In this document: in pieces, positions 1 through 8,175 of the stretch
Position numbering within the stretch: position 1 is the first letter of the stretch
Layout: each line of letters starts with the position of its first letter
NCBI GenBank assembly: GCA_963739975.1
Contig: CAVUCK010000012.1
Span: 496,001 to 560,000 of the forward strand
Source: JALZMG01 sp963739975
GTDB taxonomy: Bacteria > Actinomycetota > Acidimicrobiia > Acidimicrobiales > Ilumatobacteraceae
Direction: 5' to 3'
DNA length: 64,000 nt
Notes under the pieces: generated by a model
Database searches by the model: none
Seen by the model: only the letters and a program-made list of their open reading frames with translations
Told to the model about the DNA's origin: nothing
Position numbers and translations under genes: made by a program

Positions 1-239
1 CTGACCGCCAGCACCTCGGCCACGGGGACCACTGCCGGCGCTGCCAGCCAGGTCAGCCCGCTGGCCTCGGTGGAGAAGAACCCCGGTGGCGGCCGGAGGT
101 GGGTCTTGGCGAACACCCGGCGGCCGTCGGCCAGCTCGCAGCGGTAGGCAAGCGCCACGTCGCCACCGTGGACTCGGCTGCTCGAGCGCACCGGGGCGCC
201 CACTGCGGCGCCCAGCGCCGACGACAAGACGTGGTCCAC
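1..239 (-). CDS. Fructosamine kinase family protein, N-terminal part (cut by window edge)
   Basis: Reading the minus strand from a GTG at 239 gives about 79 residues beginning VDHVLSSALGAAVGAP and running off the left edge. The pattern GGDVALAYRCELADGRRVF followed by AKTH, FFSTEASGLTWLA and VVPVAEVLAV matches the N-lobe of the fructosamine-3-kinase/aminoglycoside phosphotransferase-like fold, including the Lys of VFAKT expected to contact ATP. Family members phosphorylate glycated amines, starting protein deglycation; the substrate here is unknown. The start lies 8 bp after the stop of the diadenylate-cyclase-domain gene, so the two are probably co-transcribed. The start codon is inferred from the spacing and the homologous beginning. 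Confidence 0.75.
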   Translation of the reverse strand, partial: MDHVLSSALGAAVGAPVRSSSRVHGGDVALAYRCELADGRRVFAKTHLRPPPGFFSTEASGLTWLAAPAVVPVAEVLAV

Positions 240-247
240 CGGATGCT

Positions 248-1226
248 CTACGGGGTCATGTCCGGCGTGATCAACACGCCGCGAGCCGGTGACGTCCCGA
301 TCACGTCACCACCGCGGAGCACCGTCACCGGGCCGTCCTCGCTGACGACGATCACCGTGGCCGTCGGGTCGTCGAAGCTGTACCGGCGGGCCGAGGTGTG
401 GCGCATGCCGCGCAGGCTGGCGACCTCGGCCTCGGCGTGCGGGCTCGGCACCAGGCGCACGCCGAGCTGGCGCAACAGGCCGTCGCCGTCGAGCACGGCC
501 GCTCCGTCGGTTTGGGCGAGGGCGTGGCGCAGTGGTGCGAGGTCGGCCGGCTGACGCACGTCGAGCGCCGGCGGTTCGGGCAGGCGGAGCTGGAACTCGC
601 CGGGCGGATGGCCGTCTGGGCGGTACACGAGCAACGCTCCGATGCCGCGGGCGCCGAGGTCGTGCACGGCGAACTCGAGCAGCGTCTCCAGCACCTCGCG
701 CGCCGGCTGCTCGGCCATCGCCGCCACCGCATCGATCCACTCGGACACGGGTGGCTCGTGCTGCCATCGCAGCCCCTCCCAGCGCAGCACGCCGAACGGG
801 CCGATCACCCGGACCGTCCCGTTCGGGTGGCGCTGCACGACGGTCGCCCCCATCGCCTCGGAGAGCACGACGAGATCCCGCTCGGACCCCGCCGGCCGGT
901 CGAACACCGCCCACTCGTCGGCACCGTCGGCGGTGCGGATCAGCCAGCTCGAGATGCCGTCGGCGAACAGTCGCGACGCCGTTCAGCGGCATCGACTCCA
1001 CGGGACGGAGCGTGACGACGAGGCGGGTCGCCCGCTCCCAGGACTCCGGAGGCGTCGTCGGTTGGATGATCGCTCCGACGCTGGGGACCCGGCGCTCGTG
1101 CAGGCGCGGCCGCAACGCGTAGTCGAGCTCGGCGAGCAGCAACGAGCCCCAGTCATCGGTGGGGTCGATGGCCACCCCGACCTCGGCCAGCTCGTCGCGC
1201 AGGCGCAGGATCCGCGGAGCCGTCAC
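248..1226 (-). CDS. DisA_N-type diadenylate cyclase domain protein (frameshifted)
   Basis: The C-terminal ~120 residues carry the DAC (DisA_N) nucleotidyltransferase signature: ARGIGALLVY, then TDGAAVLDGDG (the DGA motif), then RGMRHTSARRYSFDDP and VIVVSEDG. DAC enzymes make c-di-AMP from two ATP. The usual RHR motif reads RHT here, so activity is uncertain. The N-terminal ~135 residues (VTAPRILRLRDELAEVG to VESMPLNG) lie in another frame. The frames meet at about 970-985, where one base is out of register and a TGA at 983-985 blocks the downstream frame. The start is a GTG at 1226, right after an interspersed repeat. The upstream domain was not recognised. A sequence error or a real frameshift could explain the break. 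Confidence 0.7.
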
Positions 1227-1341
1227 CGCAGGGCCCGTTCGACCGTGCGAGCGAGCGAGCGCCAGCGAGCGAGCGGCCAGCGACTGCGCAGGCTGCACGT
1301 GGTGTGGCCGGGGAGCGCAATGACGGTCACCGCAGGGCCCG
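1222..1341 (-). repeat. Interspersed intergenic repeat, copy 1, with 16-bp flanking direct repeats
   Basis: The core (about 1238-1325) read on the minus strand contains TTGCGCTCCCCGGCCACACC, CAGCCTGCGCAGTCGCTGG and a GCTCGCTCGCTGGCGCTCGC block. Two further copies lie at 28733-28818 and 42166-42253. The perfect 16-mer GTCACCGCAGGGCCCG occurs at 1222-1237 and again at 1326-1341 in the same orientation, bracketing the core. The duplicated 16-mer includes the stop codon of the upstream quinone reductase gene. The element ends 12 bp before the GTG start of the diadenylate-cyclase-domain gene. Confidence 0.8.
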
Positions 1342-1905
1342 ATCGATGCGGTCGAGGAACGCCGCTCGCTGCTCGGCGGTCGCCGTGTCGATGCCATAGA
1401 AGGCGATCCACTTCGTCCGCGCCAGCGGGTGGCACAACGAGCGCAGCATCCGGCCCACCAGTCGTTTGCCGACCTCGCCCTCGAGGGCGTTGGTCAGCTT
1501 GCTGGACCCGTGCGAGGTCACGGTCACGATGCGCCGCACGTTGCGCAGGCCGGCCCGCAGGCGGTTGCCCCCGGGCGGGAGGTGCCACGCCACACCGTTG
1601 ACGAGCACGCGGTCGATCCAGCCCTTGAGCATCGCCGGCTGCCCGCTCCACCACGTGGGGTGCACGAGGATCAGCTGGCGGCACCACTGCAGGTCCTCGG
1701 CATGGGTGGCGACGGCCGGCGCCGCGCCGGGTTCGAGGTGGCGGGACCGCTCCTCGGCGGAGAAGAGCGGGTCGAACCCTTCGGCGTACAGGTCGTGCAC
1801 GCGCACGTCGTCGCCCCGTCGGGCGAGCGCGGCGAGCACGCGATCACGGCACGCCGCGGTGAACGACGCCGGATCCGGGTGGCAGTAGACGACGAGGGTG
1901 TTCAT
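1327..1905 (-). CDS. NAD(P)H quinone oxidoreductase, flavodoxin fold (first paralogue)
   Basis: This 192-residue protein is a KefF/MdaB/NQO1-type FMN flavodoxin-fold reductase. It begins MNTLVVYCHPDPASFTAA, matching the phosphate-loop strand of the family, and carries LILVHPTWWSGQPAMLKGWIDRV in two adjacent pieces, the P-x-W-W segment typical of NQO-like enzymes. Such enzymes carry out two-electron reduction of quinones in the cytosol. Its ATG overlaps the stop of the second paralogue by four bases (ATGA), so the pair is translationally coupled. It is close in length and motif to that neighbour, suggesting an old tandem duplication. Confidence 0.85.
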   Translation of the reverse strand: MNTLVVYCHPDPASFTAACRDRVLAALARRGDDVRVHDLYAEGFDPLFSAEERSRHLEPGAAPAVATHAEDLQWCRQLILVHPTWWSGQPAMLKGWIDRVLVNGVAWHLPPGGNRLRAGLRNVRRIVTVTSHGSSKLTNALEGEVGKRLVGRMLRSLCHPLARTKWIAFYGIDTATAEQRAAFLDRIDRALR

Positions 1906-2501
1906 CGCCGCCGCCCGAGCCGTGCCATCGACCGTTCGACGCGCTCGAGGAACGCCTCCCGCTCGGCCGCGGTCGACGTGTCGGTCGAGTACATCGCCAG
2001 CCACTTCGTCGAGGCTCGCCATCCGCAGTTCATGCGCAGCGCCCGCACCAGCATCCGGCGGCCGCCGTCCGACATCAACCGGACGTAGCGGCGCGGCGAC
2101 CCGTACGTGCTGACGCCCACGATCCGCCGGACGTTGGTCATCGCCGGCACCACCTTGCCGCGCTCGTCGAACCGGAAGGCGACGCCGGGGACGAGCACCC
2201 GTTCGAGCCAGCCGCGTAGGACGGCGGGTGGGCCGCCCCACCACGTCGGGTACACGAACACGAGCGCGCCGGCCCTGCGGACCAGGCGGGCGTGCTCGAT
2301 GGTCATCGGGTCGATCAGCGGCGTCGCCTCGTGGTACGCGGCGCGCTCGGCCGCGCTCATCGCCGGCACGAAGCCGATGGCGTAGAGGTCGAGCTCGACG
2401 ACGGAGTGGCCGGCGCGCTGCATCCCGCGGCGGGCCGCGGTAGCGGCCGCGGCCGTGAACGAGTCGGCGTGCGGGTGCGCCGTGACCATCACCACGTCCA
2501 C
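1902..2501 (-). CDS. NAD(P)H quinone oxidoreductase, flavodoxin fold (second paralogue)
   Basis: A 199-residue paralogue of the downstream gene. It opens VDVVMVTAHPHADSFTAAA and contains ALVFVYPTWWGGPPAVLRGW, the same flavin-binding and quinone-site motifs. A GTG start at 2501 lies 3 bp after the stop of the upstream acetyltransferase, supporting an operon GNAT, reductase, reductase. The role is inferred from the family: detoxification of quinones or electrophiles. The paralogues differ in most surface positions, so they may act on different substrates or form a heterodimer. Confidence 0.85.
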   Translation of the reverse strand: MDVVMVTAHPHADSFTAAAATAARRGMQRAGHSVVELDLYAIGFVPAMSAAERAAYHEATPLIDPMTIEHARLVRRAGALVFVYPTWWGGPPAVLRGWLERVLVPGVAFRFDERGKVVPAMTNVRRIVGVSTYGSPRRYVRLMSDGGRRMLVRALRMNCGWRASTKWLAMYSTDTSTAAEREAFLERVERSMARLGRRR

Positions 2502-2504
2502 CCG

Positions 2505-3113
2505 TCAGGCCTCCAGCCGGTGTTCGAGCTCGGCGGCGACCGCCGGCCAGTCGTCGTCCGTGATGGCGAACATCGCCGAGTCGCGCGGCTGGCCTCGTTC
2601 ACCCACCACGTGCGACGGCCGGTGGTGCCGCAGGATGCCCTCGAAGCGGGCGCCGATCCGCTCGATCGCGGCGCGGCTGCGGGTGTTGCGGGCGTCGGTG
2701 CACAGCGCCACCCGGGTCACGTCCCACACGTCGAACGCGTGGCGCAGGAGCAGCAGCTTGGCCTCGGTGTTGATGCCAGTGCGCTGGGCGTCGGCTGCCA
2801 GCCAGGTGCCCCCGATCTCGACCTCGTCAGGGTGCGGCCGACCCCGCCACCAGCGCAGCTCCATGAACCGGGTGCAGCCGACGAGGTTCCCGCCCGCGAT
2901 CCGCCGCTGGGTGAACGGCACGATCAGGCCGGCATCACGATCGGCGAGCAGCCGCTCGACGTAGTCGGCGGCGTGGGCCGGGCTGCTCGGTACTTCGGTG
3001 AAGTCGTAGGTGGACCGTTCGCTCTGTGCTGCGGCGGCCAGTGCGTCGACGTGGTGGCGATCGAGCGGGACCAGCTGCACCACGGAGCCGGTCAGCGTGA
3101 ACGGCTCGATCAT
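2505..3113 (-). CDS. GNAT acetyltransferase, RimJ/RimL type
   Basis: The 202-residue product starts MIEPFTLTGSVVQLVPLDRHHVDAL, the usual N-terminus of RimJ/RimL-like N-acetyltransferases. It contains EVEIGGTWLAADAQRTGINTEA, covering beta-strand 4 and the acetyl-CoA loop, and the later NTRSRAAIERIGARFEG segment in which Asn and the IG/ARFEG turn are conserved. The substrate cannot be predicted. It is the first gene of a minus-strand run that continues with two quinone reductases. Confidence 0.85.
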   Translation of the reverse strand: MIEPFTLTGSVVQLVPLDRHHVDALAAAAQSERSTYDFTEVPSSPAHAADYVERLLADRDAGLIVPFTQRRIAGGNLVGCTRFMELRWWRGRPHPDEVEIGGTWLAADAQRTGINTEAKLLLLRHAFDVWDVTRVALCTDARNTRSRAAIERIGARFEGILRHHRPSHVVGERGQPRDSAMFAITDDDWPAVAAELEHRLEA

Positions 3114-3251
3114 GGCGGCAAGGTACCCAGATCGCGTCGTTCAGCGGCGACCGCCGGTTCGGCACGCCGGCGCCTCCAGGCGCATCGGCGGCCGCATCAG
3201 ATGCGTACCCCGGGTCGACGCGGGCCGGCCCGGGCGGGTACGCATGGCTCG

Positions 3252-3899
3252 ATGTTCGCCAGTGATCCGATCCTGCCGCCCGATCCCGAGGGCATGGACG
3301 TGCTGCACGATCGTGAGTACCGGGTGCGCGGCTACCGGGTCAGCGACGAGGAACTGCTGATCCGCGGTGCGGTCCGCGACCAGAAGCCGCCGGGCCTGTA
3401 CGTCGAGGGCGACCCCGACCCGTTGACGATGCACCACATGCAGGTCGAGCTGCGGGTGGCCTTCCCGTCCCTCGTCATCACCGGCGCCGACGTGCTGTTC
3501 GAGGCCCACCCCCACACGGCCTGCCCGGCCGTCACCACCTCCTACCAGGGGCTCGTCGGGCTGTCGATCGCCCGCGGGTTCACCCACCGGGTGCGCGAGC
3601 TGTTCGGCGGGCCGCGTGGCTGCACCCACACCACTGCCCTGCTGCTGGCGATGGCCCCGGTGGCGGTGCAGTGCACGTGGTCCATGCACGGCGTCGCCCG
3701 CAGTCAGGTCCCCGGGCCAGGTGGTGAACGACTGGGGCCGACCGCCGAGGACCGGGCGCGGATGCTGCAGGCCAACCTCGACACGTGCCACGTCTGGTCC
3801 GCCGACAGCGAGCACGTCGCCGCCATCCGCGCCGGCCAACCGGTCGAGCTGCCGATCACCATGACGCAGCGCTACCGCAAGTTCGGCATCGCCCCCTGA
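3252..3899 (+). CDS. DUF2889 domain protein
   Basis: A 215-residue soluble protein. The features expected of DUF2889 are present: a REYRVRGYRV strand, an RGAVRDQKPPGLYV turn, MHHMQVELRVAFPSLVITGADV, a YQGLVGLSIARGFTHRVRELFGG helix in two parts and RGCTHTTALLLAMAPVAVQ. Conserved His and Cys residues (MHHM, ACPAV, CTH) suggest metal or cofactor binding, but no activity is established for the family to my knowledge. The ATG at 3252 agrees with the domain start. The gene is monocistronic, divergent from the GNAT gene and convergent with the next one across an inverted repeat. Confidence 0.75.
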   Translation: MFASDPILPPDPEGMDVLHDREYRVRGYRVSDEELLIRGAVRDQKPPGLYVEGDPDPLTMHHMQVELRVAFPSLVITGADVLFEAHPHTACPAVTTSYQGLVGLSIARGFTHRVRELFGGPRGCTHTTALLLAMAPVAVQCTWSMHGVARSQVPGPGGERLGPTAEDRARMLQANLDTCHVWSADSEHVAAIRAGQPVELPITMTQRYRKFGIAP

Positions 3900-3962
3900 C
3901 CCCCGTTCTGGCCGTGGCAAACGACCGTTGTGAGTCGGTTGTGACGGCCAGAACGGGGGTCA
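3897..3962. terminator. 19-bp perfect inverted repeat between convergent genes
   Basis: TGACCCCCGTTCTGGCCGT at 3897-3915 is perfectly complementary to 3944-3962, with a 28-nt loop that has its own weak stem. The left arm includes the stop codon of the DUF2889 gene, and the right arm ends 4 bp before the stop of the opposing gene. There is no T tract, so it is probably a bidirectional hairpin terminator of the actinobacterial type, or an RNA-stabilising stem. Confidence 0.75.
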
Positions 3963-3966
3963 GCGG

Positions 3967-4572
3967 TCAGGGCTGGACGACCTCGAGCTCGGCGCCGAGG
4001 CTGGCGCCGTCGCGCAACGTCAGCTTGTCGCCGCTCCAGAACTTTCCCGGGTCGTACCAGTTCGACGGGTGCTTGGGGTCGAGCAGGCCCATCCGACGGA
4101 ACGTGATGGCCAGCAGCTGGGCGCAGTAGACGGCCTCGCCCGTCGCCTCGTGGCGCACGCGGCCCGACAGCCACCGGCCGACCAACCCGCGGGTGGTCGG
4201 GAAGGCCCGGCCGTCGTACATGCCGATCACCCGCAGCAGCTCGTCCTCCATCGCCCGCGTCACCTCCCCGCTGAACTGGCGCACGAAGGCCCGCTGGCCG
4301 TACTTGCCCGTCCACACCTGGAACGCCTCGTCGAGCCGGTTCAACTGGGCGCCGCGGTGGTGGTCACCCGTCCACACGTCCTCCAGCGACTGGCCGAGCT
4401 CGGTGTGCCAGAGCAGGGGCGGGAGGTCGTCGAGGGCGACGACGAGGGCGACGTGGTTGACCGGGGCGTTCGTGGCGACGCGCATCGCCCGATCGGCCAG
4501 CCGAGCGCCCCGGAACAGCCACACGTCGCCGGTGACCGCCGAGCTGATCGCCTCGTCGGCCGGGATGGTCAT
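3967..4572 (-). CDS. Permuted NlpC/P60 (YiiX-like) cysteine hydrolase, putative
   Basis: A 201-residue protein with the permuted papain-fold pattern of YiiX/YaeF-like proteins: TGDVWLFRG, a helix with ATNAPVNHVALVVALDD carrying the candidate catalytic His (about residue 40), and GEAVYCAQLLAITFRRMG carrying the candidate Cys (about residue 150). No signal peptide or membrane segment is evident, so a cytosolic role is likely. Members of this fold include lipid- or peptide-modifying hydrolases; the substrate is unknown. The ATG at 4572 was chosen because the upstream in-frame extension is Arg-rich and overlaps the divergent small gene. Confidence 0.65.
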   Translation of the reverse strand: MTIPADEAISSAVTGDVWLFRGARLADRAMRVATNAPVNHVALVVALDDLPPLLWHTELGQSLEDVWTGDHHRGAQLNRLDEAFQVWTGKYGQRAFVRQFSGEVTRAMEDELLRVIGMYDGRAFPTTRGLVGRWLSGRVRHEATGEAVYCAQLLAITFRRMGLLDPKHPSNWYDPGKFWSGDKLTLRDGASLGAELEVVQP

Positions 4573-4677
4573 CGGGTGGCTGCGACCGAGGCGATCGCGC
4601 CGCCGCCGCCGACGCCACCACCAGCGCCGCCGCTGCCTCGTCGTTGGCTCGTTCACTTCCTCGCCCACGGTGCGTCG

Positions 4678-4683
4678 TACTGT
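4678..4683 (+). promoter_or_regulatory. -10 element of an apparently leaderless small gene
   Basis: TACTGT at 4678-4683 is followed by 6 bp and then the GTG start at 4690. This is the spacing expected if transcription starts at the initiation codon. No ribosome binding site is visible. Confidence 0.5.
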
Positions 4684-4689
4684 ACGCAC

Positions 4690-4839
4690 GTGCGGTTGTG
4701 GAAGATCCTGGGCCTGGCGACGCTGGCCGGCGTCGTGGCGTTCGGGGTCGCCGCCGAGCGCAAGCGCCGCGCCTACCGGTCCTACGACACCGACGAGCTG
4801 CGAGCCCACCTGCACCGGCGCCTCGCCGCCGCCGGTTGA
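4690..4839 (+). CDS. Small single-pass membrane protein
   Basis: A 49-residue product: VRLWKILGLATLAGVVAFG is a transmembrane or signal-anchor segment, then a basic stop (AAERKRRAYR) and an acidic/basic tail SYDTDELRAHLHRRLAAAG. Small actinobacterial proteins with an anchor plus an ELRxxLHxRL helix are common, but I cannot name a function. The GTG start is supported by a -10-like TACTGT six bases upstream. It ends 11 bp before the LigT gene and may be co-transcribed with it. Confidence 0.6.
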   Translation: MRLWKILGLATLAGVVAFGVAAERKRRAYRSYDTDELRAHLHRRLAAAG

Positions 4840-4850
4840 CGCCGCCGTCG

Positions 4851-5363
4851 GTGCCGGGCGACGAGACGGCCCGGCTGTTCCTCGCCGTCTGGCCGCCGGC
4901 CGAGATCGTCGAACGGCTCGCCGCGCTGCCCCGCCCGGACGAACCGGGCGTCCGCTGGACGCCGCCAGAGAACTGGCACGTCACCCTGCGGTTCCTCGGC
5001 TCGATCCGTCCGGATGAGGTGCCCGCCGCGCTCGACGGCGTCGTGCTGCCGGTGGCGAGCCTCGTCATCGGACCGCGCGTCCGACGTCTGGGCGGCGACG
5101 GCATCATCGCCCCGGTCGCCGGAGCGAGCGCTCTGGCCGCGACGGTGGTCGCCGCCACCCGGCGCGTCGGGCGGCCGCCCGGGGACCGTGAGTTCGCCGG
5201 GCACATCACGCTGGCCCGACTCCGCCGACGCGGTGCCGACTGCACCTTGCTCGGGCAGCCGGTCGACGGTCAGTTCGCGGTGCGCGACGTGGTCCTCGCT
5301 CGCAGCACGCTGTCCCCGACCGGTGCCCGCTACGACATCGTCGCCCGCTGGCCGACGGGCTGA
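4851..5363 (+). CDS. thpR: RNA 2',3'-cyclic phosphodiesterase (LigT / ThpR family)
   Basis: A 170-residue 2H phosphoesterase. The two signature H-x-T-x motifs are present: NWHVTLRFLG (His about 43) and AGHITLARL (His about 118). The N-terminal RLFLAVWPPAEI strand is typical of bacterial LigT/ThpR. The family hydrolyses 2',3'-cyclic phosphates at RNA ends and can ligate tRNA halves in vitro. The GTG at 4851 is chosen because it directly precedes the conserved start; a TTG a few codons upstream is the alternative. Confidence 0.85.
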   Translation: MPGDETARLFLAVWPPAEIVERLAALPRPDEPGVRWTPPENWHVTLRFLGSIRPDEVPAALDGVVLPVASLVIGPRVRRLGGDGIIAPVAGASALAATVVAATRRVGRPPGDREFAGHITLARLRRRGADCTLLGQPVDGQFAVRDVVLARSTLSPTGARYDIVARWPTG

Positions 5364-5408
5364 GGCGCCGGCCGCGCCGGCGGATCCTCTGGCAGACTCC
5401 ATGGCGCC

Positions 5409-6326
5409 GTGGATGCCGGACCGCTGCTGCGCATCGACGGGCTGACCAAGCGCTACCCCGGCGTCACGGCCCTCGACGACCTGACCATCGAGGTCCCGCG
5501 CGGCTCGGTCGGCCTGGTCGGCGCCAACGGGGCAGGAAAGACGACGCTGTTCCGCCTGCTGCTCGGCCTGGCCCACCCGACGACGGGCTCGATCGAGGTC
5601 AACGGCCGGGACGTCGCCACCGACCCGATCGGCATCCGCGCCCGCCTCGGGTACATGCCCGAGCACGACTGCCTCCCGCTCGACCAGACCGCCGCCGACG
5701 TGGTGGCCACGTTCGGCGAGCTCGGCGGTCTCCCACCACGGGCCGCCCGGCAACGAGCGTCGGACATCCTCGACCTCGTCGGCCTGGACGAGGCGCGGTT
5801 CCGTCCGATCGGCGGCTTCTCGACCGGCATGCGCCAGCGGACCAAGTTGGCCCAAGCCCTCGTCGGCGACCCCGAGCTGGTCCTGCTCGACGAACCGACG
5901 GCCGGACTCGACCCGATGGGTCGCGAGGAGATGCTGGTGCTCGTCGCCCGCCTGCGCGAGTTCGGCATCTCGGCGGTCATGGCCACCCACCTGCTCGACG
6001 ACGTCCAGCTCGTCTGCGACCACGTCGTCATGATCGACGCTGGACGCCTGGTCGTCGCCGGCGCCACCGAGTCGCTGCTGGAGCGCACCGGCTCCGTCAC
6101 CGTCGACGTCGGCACGCAGTCGGCGGAGTTGGTCGCCGGCCTGCGCCGGATGGCCCTCGACGCCACGGTCGACGGCGGTGTCGTCGAGGTCGCCATCAAC
6201 GGCGACGTCGACCTCGATCGCTTGCGCGACGTCGTGGCCGAGCTCGGGCTGCCCCTCTACCGCCTGACCACCCGCCTCACCTCGCTCGACGAGGTGTTCC
6301 TCGACCGCGTCCGGACCGGTTCGTGA
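5409..6326 (+). CDS. ABC transporter ATP-binding protein (first of four-gene exporter operon)
   Basis: A 305-residue ABC-2 type ATPase. Walker A is GANGAGKTT, the signature is FSTGMRQRTKLAQAL (a GMRQR variant), Walker B is LVLLDEPTAGLD and the switch His is in MATHLLDDVQ. A C-terminal extension of about 90 residues carries LTSLDEVFL, frequent in DrrA/CcmA-like subunits. The GTG start at 5409 is the beginning of the conserved region. The next gene starts inside its stop (GTGA), so the four genes are coupled. The transported substrate is unknown. Confidence 0.9.
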   Translation: MDAGPLLRIDGLTKRYPGVTALDDLTIEVPRGSVGLVGANGAGKTTLFRLLLGLAHPTTGSIEVNGRDVATDPIGIRARLGYMPEHDCLPLDQTAADVVATFGELGGLPPRAARQRASDILDLVGLDEARFRPIGGFSTGMRQRTKLAQALVGDPELVLLDEPTAGLDPMGREEMLVLVARLREFGISAVMATHLLDDVQLVCDHVVMIDAGRLVVAGATESLLERTGSVTVDVGTQSAELVAGLRRMALDATVDGGVVEVAINGDVDLDRLRDVVAELGLPLYRLTTRLTSLDEVFLDRVRTGS

Positions 6327-7216
6327 CCCTCTTCGACGCCGGCGCGGTGTACGACCGTGGCTACCGCCCGTACTCCGGACCGCGGGGGCAGCGTGGTGCG
6401 GCGACGTTCGCGCTCTACCGGGCAACGATTCGACGGGCGCTCGGCATCCGCCGGTCATGGCGTCAGAAGGTGGCGCCGTTCGTGCTGCTCGGCATCGTCA
6501 CGATCCCGGCCATCGTCAACGTCGGTGTGGGTTACGTGACGCGCAACCGGTTCGTCGACCGCATCGAGATCGTCACCTATCGCGAGTACGTCGGCGTGTC
6601 GGCGGCACTGCTGCTGTTCGTTGCCATCGTCTGCCCGGACGTCATCTGCCCCGACCGGCGCCAGCGCGTCCTGCCGCTGATGTTCTCCCGCCCGTTGATC
6701 GGCTTCGACTACGCGGTGGCCAAGTTCGCGGCGATCTTCTCGATCCTCTTTGCCTTCTCGTTCCTCCCGCAGGTAGTGCTGTTCGTCGGCAACATGCTCG
6801 TCAGCGACAGCTCGCTCGACTACTTCACGGCCAACCTGGACGTCCTGTGGAAGGTGCCGGCGGCGATCACGTTGCTGGCTGCCTACTACGCCATCATCGG
6901 GGTGGCGATCTCCGCGCTGACCGACCGCCGGATCGTGGCCGGGGCGACGATCATCGGCCTGTTCCTCGTCACGTCCGTCACCGCAGCGGTCCTCCTGCGC
7001 GATTTCGAGCGGGAAGGCGGCTCGATGGCCGCCGTCATCAACGTGCTCGCCCTTCCGCTGTACCTGCGTGACGTCATCTTCCTCGGCAACGTCGACCCGG
7101 ACTCGCCGCTCGGCGGCGTGGAGCACGGTGGGTGGGTGGCGCTGGCCGTCTACGTGGCGGTGCTGGTGGTCTCCGCGGCCGTCCTGTTGCGCCGCTACCG
7201 ATGGGTCGAGCGATGA
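6323..7216 (+). CDS. ABC-2 type permease subunit (first)
   Basis: A 297-residue integral membrane protein with about six hydrophobic segments, including VAPFVLLGIVTIPAIVNVGV, VGVSAALLLFVAIVCPDVIC and a C-terminal VALAVYVAVLVVSAAVLL. The YGRGYRPYSGPRG-like N-terminus (here YDRGYRPYSGPRGQR) is characteristic of a subgroup of actinobacterial ABC-2 permeases. A large loop follows the second segment. It overlaps the upstream ATPase (GTGA) and the downstream ATPase (ATGA). Confidence 0.85.
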   Translation: MTLFDAGAVYDRGYRPYSGPRGQRGAATFALYRATIRRALGIRRSWRQKVAPFVLLGIVTIPAIVNVGVGYVTRNRFVDRIEIVTYREYVGVSAALLLFVAIVCPDVICPDRRQRVLPLMFSRPLIGFDYAVAKFAAIFSILFAFSFLPQVVLFVGNMLVSDSSLDYFTANLDVLWKVPAAITLLAAYYAIIGVAISALTDRRIVAGATIIGLFLVTSVTAAVLLRDFEREGGSMAAVINVLALPLYLRDVIFLGNVDPDSPLGGVEHGGWVALAVYVAVLVVSAAVLLRRYRWVER

Positions 7217-8175
7217 GCGCAGTGGTCGCCGAGGGCGGGCGCAGGGATCCGGCGTTCGTCGCCGACCCCACGGTGGAGATCGACGACGTCTCGATCTGGT
7301 TCGGTCAGAAGGTCGCGCTGTCGGAGGTGAACTGCTCGTTCGGGCCGGGCGTCACCGGGCTGCTGGGCCCGAACGGGGCCGGCAAGACGACGCTGATGCG
7401 GGCGATGACGGGCATGATCCCGGTCAACCAGGGCGCCATCCGCATCGAGGGGCTTGACCCGCGCCGCCGCCGCGCCGTGCACCGCCGCATGGCGCTGGTG
7501 CCCGAAGACGAGGCCGTCCCGCCAGGCCTCACGGCCCGCCAGTTCGTGCGCTACGTCGCCGACCTGCACCGCGTGGCCGATCGTGACGCGCCAGATCGTT
7601 CGCTCGGCGTGGTCGGGCTGCGCGACGTGGCCGGCCGGCGCGTCGACGGCTTCAGCAAGGGCATGCGCCAGCGGACCAAGATCGCCGCCGCGCTGGTGAC
7701 CGATCCGCACGTGCTCGTCCTCGACGAGCCGTTGAACGGCGCCGACCCGGTCCAGCGGCTGCGCCTGATCGAGCTGTTCTCGACGCTCGGTCGCCAGGGT
7801 CGCACGGTCATCGTCAGCTCGCACGTGCTGGGGGAGGTGGAGCGGCTGGCCGAGCGGGTCGTGGTCGTGGTGCACGGCCGTCTCGCCGCCGCCGGCGGGC
7901 ATCGGGCCATCCGCGACGCCATGGACGATCGGCCCCGGCACGTGCTGGTGCGGGCGACGGACGTCCGGAGGTTGGCTGCGTCTCTTGTCGCCCTGGACTC
8001 CGTGGCCGGTGTGACGATCGACGGGTCCCGTGACGGCCTGGTGGTGCAGACCACCCAGACCCGCGACGTCGCCGTCGCGCTGGCCCGCATCGCCCACCAG
8101 CACGACGTCCGGCTGCTCGAGGTGCGAGCCCTCGACGACTCGCTGGAGAGCATGTTCCGGGAGCTCGTCCGATGA
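7213..8175 (+). CDS. ABC transporter ATP-binding protein (second)
   Basis: A 320-residue ATPase with Walker A GPNGAGKTT, signature FSKGMRQRTKIAAAL and Walker B VLVLDEPLNGADP. It differs from the first ATPase in Walker B (PLNG for PTAG) and in the C-terminal extension, so the operon could encode a heterodimeric exporter rather than two copies of one. The ATG at 7213 overlaps the permease stop (ATGA), which rules out the longer in-frame start. Confidence 0.9.
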   Translation: MSAVVAEGGRRDPAFVADPTVEIDDVSIWFGQKVALSEVNCSFGPGVTGLLGPNGAGKTTLMRAMTGMIPVNQGAIRIEGLDPRRRRAVHRRMALVPEDEAVPPGLTARQFVRYVADLHRVADRDAPDRSLGVVGLRDVAGRRVDGFSKGMRQRTKIAAALVTDPHVLVLDEPLNGADPVQRLRLIELFSTLGRQGRTVIVSSHVLGEVERLAERVVVVVHGRLAAAGGHRAIRDAMDDRPRHVLVRATDVRRLAASLVALDSVAGVTIDGSRDGLVVQTTQTRDVAVALARIAHQHDVRLLEVRALDDSLESMFRELVR

